Source: Porodaedalea pini (Eukaryota; Basidiomycota; Agaricomycetes; Hymenochaetales; Hymenochaetaceae). From it: DNA of 64,000 nt. The notes beneath the pieces were generated by a model. That model searched no databases, was not told where the DNA came from, and saw only the letters and a program-made list of their open reading frames with translations. A program made the position numbers and the translations under genes. The DNA is taken from the NCBI GenBank assembly GCA_002794775.1, contig NBAY01000002.1:1612001-1676000 (forward strand). The letters run 5' to 3'. Below, one piece after another: positions 57,178 through 64,000 of this stretch (position 1 is the first letter of the stretch; every line of letters starts with the position of its first letter).

Positions 57178-60100
57178 AGAAGAACAAGAGACTTCGAATC
57201 CGGATCCGCTAAAATATAACCAACCGTTTGTACAATACGTAGATGCGAACAACGTCGATGGTTTTCCCGATTACGAAGTCTCTACCGGTGTGAAAGAAAG
57301 GGAGGAATATGAGCAGCTGTTCATGAGAGGAACTGGCGGACGCCAGCTGGACCTTCTCCTGAACGTCGGACACAGAATGGGAGGTGAAGTGAGGGAGGTG
57401 GACGCACACGCACTCGTAGATTCGGGATGTACAGGATCGTGCATTGACGTAAGGTTCGTCGAACGGTACGGACTGGAGACGAAGCGTTATATTCGACCCC
57501 TTGCGGTACTCAATGCCGACGGCACACACAACGAAGCCGGATTGATCGAGAAGTACGTCGACGTCGAACTTACAATCGGTCACCATAAAGAACAGATCGT
57601 CCTGGCGGTGACCTCACTGGCATCGTCCAACATCTTTCTAGGGTATGACTGGCTTCGTCGACACAACCCGGAAGTCGACTGGGAAACGGGAACACTCGAC
57701 TTTACACGTTGCCCGAGTGAATGTGTGGTAGAGAGGAATGCGGAGGAAGGCATGCGGAAGGTGTGGAGAGCAGTGGAAGAGACGAAGGGGGTGAGAGAGA
57801 TGCGAATGGACAAGACGTCCTGGCCCGCATACCTCAACGACTACGCCGATGTTTTTAGCGAAAAAGGTTTTGAAAAGCTACCGGAACATCGCCCCTGGGA
57901 CCACGTCATCGACTTGAAGCCCGACTTCAAACCAAGCGACTGTAAGATCTACCCGCTCACGCCAACTGAGCAGCAGTCGCTCAAGGACTTCCTCGATGAA
58001 AATCTAAAGTCAGGTCGCATCCGACGGTCGATATCGCCCATGGCATCGCCTTTCTTCTTCATAAAGAAGGCCGACAAATCGCTACGCCCGATCCAGGATT
58101 ACCGCAAACTCAACGATGGCACGATCAAGAATAAGTACCCCCTCCCTCTCATCGACGAACTTGTTGACAAGGTCAAGAAGGCGAAGTACATCACTAAGCT
58201 TGACCTTCGCTGGGGGTACTACAACGTCCGGATCCGCGAAGGAGACGAGTGGAAGGCGGCATTTCGCACAAACATGGGCCTCTTCGAGCCAACAGTCATG
58301 TTTTTCGGTCTTTGTAATGCGCCGGCAACGTTCCAAGCGTTCGTCAACCACATCTTCAAGGAACTGATCTACGCAAACTTGATCATCGTATACCTCGACG
58401 ACATACTGATCCTCTCAGAAACCATTGAGGAGCACATCGACACGTCGAGGCGCGTACTTCAGATCCTCCGGGAAAACGGCCTGTACTTGAAACCGGAAAA
58501 GTGCGAATTCGATGCCAAGGTCGTTAAGTATCTCGGTCACATCATCGGCAACGGCGAGATCAAGGCGGACCCAGCAAAGACGGAAGCGATTGCGAACTGG
58601 CCAGTCCCACGAAACCTCAAGGAACTGCAACAGTTCCTCGGCATGGGTAATTGGCTACGACGGTTCATCAAGGACTACAGCAAAGTGGTCCATCCGCTGA
58701 CGTCGCTGACGGGTAAGAAGGACTGGGTATGGGAGACCGAACAGCAGGAGGCGTTCGAGGAGCTGAGACGACGTCTCTGCTCACCTCCAGTCCTGGCCAT
58801 CGCCAACGACGAGGGCCCTTTCCGCGTTGAGGCGGACTCGTCGAACTTCGCACTCGGAGGCGTGCTATTGCAGAAACAGGAAGGCAAGTGGAGGGTAGTC
58901 GCCTATAGGTCAGAAGCGCTCCTACCGGCCGAACGAAACTACGAGATCTACGACAAGGAAATGCTCGCAATCGTCTCGGCACTCAAGGAATGGCGTCAAT
59001 ACCTCCTGGGCGCTCGCCACAAGATCGAGATCTGGTCCGACCATGCCAACCTCACCTACTTCAGGTCGGCACAGAAACTGAGCTATCGACAAGCTCGCTG
59101 GCGGACAGAACTCGAGGAATTCAACTTCCACCTCGAGCACAAATCGGGGAAGACGATGGGCAAGGCGGACCTACTGTCACGCAAAGCAGGTTACGATGAG
59201 GGAAAGGATGACAACGATGATGTCGTGTTCATCAAGGACAAGTGGCTGAACCGTGGAGTGGTGAGGACGTCGCGTGAGGAAGTGTTGGAACGAGTGGGTG
59301 ACGCGCAGAGGGCGCAGGACGAGTCGGAAAGACCGACAGGAATGACGAAGGCCGACGGGCTGTGGCGGATGAAAGGCAAGGTGTACGTGCCGTCGACGAT
59401 GAAGGAAGCGGTTTTACGGGAATGCCACGACTCGACCCTGGCAGGACATCCCGGATCGTCAAAGACGGTCGAACTGGTACGTCGAGACTTCTGGTGGGCG
59501 TCGATGTTCTCCGACGTTCGAGCATACGTCCGAGGATGCGACCGTTGCCAGCGGACGAAGGCTCTGAGAACATCGAGATCAAGGCCACTTCACCCGAACA
59601 CGATCCCGGAAGGCCCATGGGAAATCGTCACGGTCGACCTCATCGGAGAACTCCCAGACTCCAAGGGACACAACGCAATCTGTGTCTTCGTCGACAGGTT
59701 CTCGAAACAAATGCACGCGATCCCGACAACGACAAGGCTGTCAGCAGAAGGCATGGCCCAGCTGTACTGAGACCAAGTCTTCCGCCTTCACGGCTTGCCG
59801 AAGAAGATCATCCATGACCGAGGCACACAGTTTGACGCATCAATGATGAAGGAGCTGTACAAACTCCTACACATCGAAGGAAACCCGTCAACGGCGTACC
59901 ACCCACAGACAGATGGTCAGACAGAACGCGTCAACCAAGAGCTCGAACAGTATCTTAGGCTCTTCGTGAACCATCGCCAATCGGACTGGAAAGACTGGCT
60001 CCCCCTCGCAGAGTTTGCGTACAATAACCACGAACATTCGGCGACGAAGATGTCCCCTTTCTACGCAAACACAGGACGTCACCCCTTGAGCTTTGACACG

Positions 60101-60784
60101 ACACGAACCTCGTCTACTAACATGTCGGCGGAAGAATTCGCGAAGCACATAAAAGAGACTCATCGTGTCGCGAAGGACAACCTGGTCAAAGCGGCAGACG
60201 ACATGAAACGCTACCATGACCGAACGACAGGAGCTTCGGTAGAGTACAAGGCTGGCGATAAGGTCTTCCTCGATGGACGAAATATCAGTACAGATTCGCC
60301 CACAAAAAAGCTTGCCGACAAATGGTACGGTCCCTTTGACATCGTCGACAAAGTAGGAGCGAGCGCGTACAAGCTCAAACTCCCGAAGCGATGGAAAAAG
60401 GTCCACCCTGTCTTCAACGAAGCCCTGTTGAAACCCGCCATCAAACCGTCCTTTGAAAGCCAGAAGCAACCACCACCGCCGCCGCCAGACATCATCGACA
60501 ACGAGGAGGAATACGAACTCGAGGAAGTCTTAGACTCACGTCTACACCGAGGGAAACTACAGTACCTTGTCAAGTGGGTCGGCTACAATGAACCTACCTG
60601 GCAGCCTGAAACGGACTTCGGCGAGAACGCGAAGGAGGCGATCGCTGAGTTCTACCTCAAACATCCCGGTGCACCTCGGAGACTCGAAATCCCTCGTCAA
60701 CGACTCCGTCCGCTCTTCGCCAACACCGAGCCAGACGACCGCGATCATGGTTGGTCGGGACGCCCAACCTTGAAGGGGGGGTAA
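57140..60784 (+). pseudogene. pol: A-5 Pol: protease, RT, RNase H, integrase, chromodomain (one stop)
   Basis: About 1214 codons counted from the frameshift site, broken only by TGA at 59768-59770. Retropepsin DSG is at 57419-57427. RT YLDD is at 58391-58402. RNase H starts with Asp 58835 (EADSSNFALGG). The integrase has an H-H-C-C zinc region (about 59424-59548), then catalytic Asp 59636, Asp 59816 and Glu 59924, a D-35-E spacing. A GPF motif (KWYGPFDIV) and a C-terminal chromodomain (about 60510-60690, YLVKWVGYNEPTWQPETDF) follow. The chromodomain should direct integration to heterochromatin, as in other chromoviruses. The stop falls between the first two integrase catalytic residues and would remove integration. 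It fits one C-to-T change of a CGA codon. Confidence 0.92.
60772..60784 (+). promoter_or_regulatory. A-5 polypurine tract
   Basis: GAAGGGGGGGTAA lies directly before the 3' LTR. It is the expected primer for plus-strand DNA. The pol stop TAA (60782-60784) is part of it. Other A copies have GAGGGGGG versions in the same place. Confidence 0.85.
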
Positions 60785-61218
60785 TGTTAGAACTCGAACC
60801 TTCGCCTTTTCCTTTATTTTCCCTTTACCATTTCTTTTCTTTTAACCGCTCCTTTTTCATTATAATTAATCATCTTTCCAATCATTTCCCACACTCCTTT
60901 CACGCGACTTTCATTCGTTCCATTCCTAATTACATAAACTATATAGTACTTAGATAATCCGGTCTCACAATCGGCGCGAATAAAAGGTTTGAGGAACTCG
61001 CATGAACACTTGTTCTGCTTTTCCTCTTACCTCCGCGATGACCTAGGTGAGACCGCGTCCCCTCCTGTAGTAGTGTATATTGTATTAATCCTCTTACCTC
61101 CGCGACGACCTAGCCTGAGTAAGCGTGTCCCGAGTCTACGCTCGAGTATAGCACGTCCCAGACGACAGTCAGCCGAGGCCTGCCCAGTCCGAGTTGTCTC
61201 CCGGACTCCCGCCTAACA
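60785..61218 (+). repeat. A-5 3' LTR
   Basis: 434 bp, identical by eye to the 5' LTR except for T at 61039 in place of C, in a CpG. Followed by the AGTCG duplicate. Confidence 0.97.
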
Positions 61219-62653
61219 AGTCGCCAGGTTGTGGCAGATGAGAGGCAAGGTGTACGTGCCATCGTCAATGAAGGAGGCCATATTGTGGGAATGTCACAAC
61301 TTGGTACTGGCTGGACACCCAGGAGCGTTGAAAATGGTGGAACTCGTCCGTCGAGGCTTCTGGTGGACGTTGATGTTCTCCGACGTCTGAGCATATGTCC
61401 GAGGGTGTGATCGCTGTCAGCGAACAAAGGCTCTGAGGGCATCGAGGTCAAGGCCACTCCACCCAAATGCAGTCCCTGAAGGCCCCTGGGAAATCGTCAC
61501 AGTTGACCTCATCGGAGAGCTCCCGGACTCCAAAGGGCACAACACAATCTGCGTCTTTGTTGATAGGTTCTTGAAACAGATGCACGCAATCCCAACGACG
61601 ACGAAGTTGTCGGCGGAAGGCATGGCTCAGCTGTACTGCGACCACGTCTTCTGCCTCCACGGCTTGCTGAAAAAGATCATCCATGACCAAGGCACACAGT
61701 TCAACACGTCAATGATGAAGGAACTGTACAAAATCCTACACATTGAAGGCAACCCATCGACGGCGTATCACCCACAGACAGATGGTCAAACGGAACATGT
61801 TAACCAGGAGCTCGAACAGTACCTTTGACTCTTCGTTAACCATCATCAATCGGACTGGAAGGACTGGCTCCCCCTCACGGAGTTCACATACAACAACCGC
61901 AAACACTCGGTGACGAAAATGTCCCCCTTCTATGCGAACACAGGACGTCACCCCTTGAGCTTTGACACAACACAAACCTCGTCTGCCAACATGTCAGTGG
62001 AAGAATTTGCAAAGCACATCAAGGAGACTCATCATGTTGTGAAGGACAACTTGGTCAAGGCGGCGGACGACATGAAGCACTACCACGACCAGACAGCAGG
62101 GACCTCGGTGGAGTACAAGGCTGGAGACAAGGTTTTCCTCAATGGGCAAAACATCAGCACAGATTCGCCGATGAAGAAACTCGCTGACAAATGGTATGGT
62201 CCCTTCGAGATCGTCGACAAGGTGGGAGCTAGCGCGTACAAACTCAGGCTCCCCAAGCGATGGAAGAAGGTCCACCCAGTCTTCAACGAGGCCCTGCTAA
62301 AGCCTGCCGTCGAACCATCCTTTGAGAGCCAGAAACAACCAGCACCGCCGCCACCTGACATCGTCGACAATGAGGAGGAGTACAAAATCGAGGAAGTTCT
62401 GGACTCACGTCTGCACCGAGGAAAGCTACAGTACCTTGTCAAGTGGGTTGGCTACAACTAACCGACTTGGCAGCCCGAGATGGACTTTGGCAAGAACGCA
62501 AAGGAGGCGATTGCTGAATTCTATCGAAAACACCCCGGCGCCCCTTGAAAACTCAACATTCCTCGCCAACGACTTCACCCACGCTTCGTCGACACTGAAC
62601 CAGATGACCTCGATCTTGGTTGGTCGGGATGCCCAACCTTGAGGGGGGGGTAA
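61219..62653 (+). pseudogene. pol: A-4 pol, part 2 (integrase, chromodomain)
   Basis: Resumes A-4 pol: integrase core (VDLIGELPDSKGHN, HDQGTQF, QTEHVNQELEQYL), the GPF motif (KWYGPFEIVDKVG) and the chromodomain start (GKLQYLVKWVGYN). Stops lie near 61388, at 61826-61828 (TGA for Arg) and at 62459-62461 (TAA for Glu, a transversion). It ends with a GAGGGGGGGG polypurine tract. Confidence 0.9.
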
Positions 62654-62735
62654 TGTTAGGACTCAAACTTTTACCTTTTCTTTTATTTTCCCTTTTACCA
62701 TTTCCTTTCTTTTAACCACTCCTTTCCATTATATT
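62654..62735 (+). repeat. A-4 3' LTR, truncated
   Basis: The first 82 bp or so of the 486-bp LTR type (TGTTAGGACTCAAAC...). The match ends where the left arm of M3 begins, and the rest is not found to the right of M3. Confidence 0.88.
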
Positions 62736-62736
62736 A

Positions 62737-63769
62737 AACTTGAGGTAGTGGGCCATTGGGATGGCAAGCTATGATTACTGTTTTCTGTATCTTTTATTTT
62801 ATATGAGGACTAAAGCTTGAAAATTATACTAAAACATTATTCTCATTACAGCCTTTTTCATAAGTCCTGCAACATGTGCATGTCACGTGAAATGAGCCAT
62901 GTCAGAGCCAAAGTGTTGAAAAATTAGAATGAATGCCTATTTTCTCTGTGAATTCTGCACAGTACCTGCTCATTAAGTACTCAAAAAAAAAAGGCATGGT
63001 TCTCAGGAGAAGAAATATGTAAAATAGGGAGCAATACATTGACTGTGTAAACAGGTGGAGATCAAACAAGTGTAGCTGGTCTGTTCTCTCACCCATTTCC
63101 ACTGAGATTCAAAAATTATGGCTCCCCTACATCTACCTATAAAATTCTTTCCTGTGTCTGTAAATTAAGTATATGACTATATCAACATATCCTGAAAGTT
63201 TGAAGCCAATCCATTCAGTATTCATGGTGCAGCAGCAAGATTTGTGTTCTACTCTGCAAGACCCGTTGTGAGAAAAGGAGGGTGGAAAGAGCTTGAAGTG
63301 GAACACAAATCTTGCTGCTGCACCATGAATACTGAATGGATTGGCTTCAAACTTGCAGGATATGTTGGTATAGTCATATACTTAATTTACAGACACAGGA
63401 AAGAATTTTATAGGTAGATGTAGGGGAGCCATAATTTTCAAATCTCAGTGGAAATGGGTGAGAGAACAGACCAGCTGCACTTGTTTGATCTCCACCTGTC
63501 TACACAGTCAATGTATTGCTCCCTATTTTACATATTTCTTCTCCTGAGAATCATGCCTTTTTTTTGAGTACTTAATGAGCAGGTACTGTGCAGAATTCAC
63601 AGAGAAAATAGGCATTCATTCTAATTTTTCGACACTTTGGCTCTGACACGGCTCATTTCACGTGATATGCACGTGTCACAGGACTTATGAAAAAGGCTGT
63701 AGTGAATTATTTAGTATTCAGTAAACAGTAATCATAGCTTGCCATCCTAATGGCCCACTACCTCAAGTT
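62737..63769. mobile_element. M3: inverted-repeat element split by M1-2
   Basis: Arms of about 51 bp (62737-62787 and 63719-63769) are inverted copies with few mismatches, AACTTGAGGTAGTGGGCC...GGCCCACTACCTCAAGTT. Without M1-2 the element would be about 180 bp, a MITE-like size. The target duplication is not resolved, because the right flank does not continue the A-4 LTR. Confidence 0.65.
62849..63699. mobile_element. M1-2: second foldback M1 copy
   Basis: 851 bp, CAGCC...GGCTG, with TA at 62847-62848 and 63700-63701. Arms of about 400 bp (62849-63249 and 63301-63699) surround a 51-nt loop. It is very similar to M1-1 throughout, with mostly point differences. Confidence 0.92.
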
Positions 63770-64000
63770 ACCTTGTATGCAAAGAACAGCAATATGTCTG
63801 TGCATGAGCTATAAAGAAGGACTTTGAGAAATAGTTCTGTTGCTAAGTGATTCTGACTCATAAGTTCATCTTGTAACTCTTACGAGGATGGATCGTCTCC
63901 TTCTGGACCGTCTCAATCTACAAAGGCTCAAGCTCCTGATTGAAGACCTGACATAAGTCCATGGTGATGCTCTCGTGGATCTTCTGCAACAAGTGGGCAC
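63770..64000. other. Unassigned right end
   Basis: 231 bp with no recognisable gene or repeat. It may be the start of a further element that continues outside the window. Confidence 0.35.

Larger units (their letters stand above)
54932..61218 (+). mobile_element. A-5: youngest, nearly intact chromodomain Ty3/gypsy element
   Basis: 6287 bp. The 434-bp LTRs (54932-55365 and 60785-61218) have perfect TGTTAG/CTAACA ends and differ only at 61039 (C to T). AGTCG is duplicated at 54927-54931 and 61219-61223. It has a self-primer site, an open gag, a -1 frameshift signal, pol with one stop, and a polypurine tract. It is rich in CpG, unlike the other copies. It inserted recently. Confidence 0.97.
50457..62735 (+). 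mobile_element. A-4: chromodomain Ty3/gypsy element containing A-5
   Basis: The 5' LTR is 486 bp (50457-50942), followed by leader, gag and pol to 54931. A-5 is inserted between AGTCG duplicates. Pol resumes at 61219 and reaches a 3' LTR truncated after about 82 bp (62654-62735) at inverted-repeat element M3. Stops are mostly CGA-to-TGA. Confidence 0.92.

Overview
This window is fungal, most probably from a mushroom-forming basidiomycete (Agaricomycete). The signs are Ty3/gypsy retrotransposons with chromodomains, a 55-nt GT-AG intron with a CTGAC branch site, and heavy CpG-to-TpG/CpA decay. I find no host housekeeping gene, rRNA or tRNA gene in the 64 kb. Almost all of it is nested retrotransposons, with a few inverted-repeat DNA elements and one SINE-like retroposon. 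Family names A, B, C, D, G, H and M1-M3 are local labels.

Layout. Family A is a Ty3/gypsy element with a chromodomain, 5-bp target duplications and TGTTAG...CTAACA LTRs. It has five copies. A-1 occupies 1-7692, 27098-28260 and 29195-29615, with its 3' LTR at 29616-30038. It is broken by element B (1180-5252), by copy A-2 (7693-27097) and by a solo C LTR (28261-29194). A-2 is itself broken by element C (8764-19523) and solo LTR D (22097-24486), and D carries another solo C LTR (22582-23514). A-3 (30039-37054) shares an LTR with A-1 in tandem and holds three more solo LTRs. A-4 (50457-62735) contains A-5 (54932-61218), the youngest element: its two 434-bp LTRs differ at one base, gag is open, and pol has a single stop. 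From 37 to 50 kb lie palindromic DNA elements M1 and M2, an old H element (H-2), and a second H element (H-1, minus strand) inserted into it. The H-2 LTR contains a SINE. The right end has a small inverted-repeat element (M3) with a second M1 inside.

How the parts work. Families A and H look self-primed in the manner of Tf1/sushi: the predicted 5' end of the transcript is complementary to the site just after the 5' LTR. Family A also shows a plausible -1 frameshift signal between gag and pol. B and C belong to another lineage (4-bp duplications, a shared TGGAGCCCACC primer site, related Gag). C is autonomous in layout but has a broken pol. B has LTRs and an open gag only, so it presumably used C-like proteins. 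C also carries, antisense to its own genes, a spliced gene for a 714-residue protein with a complete Zn2Cys6 (Gal4-type) cluster. Families B, C and D are each saturated with their own short word (GTTCCG, GGTACG, TTCGA), in coding and non-coding parts alike.

Most premature stops in the A and H copies are CGA-to-TGA changes. The degree of CpG loss ranks the copies by age (A-5 youngest, A-3 oldest) and agrees with the nesting order. The region looks like methylated heterochromatin, possibly pericentromeric; that last point is inference.
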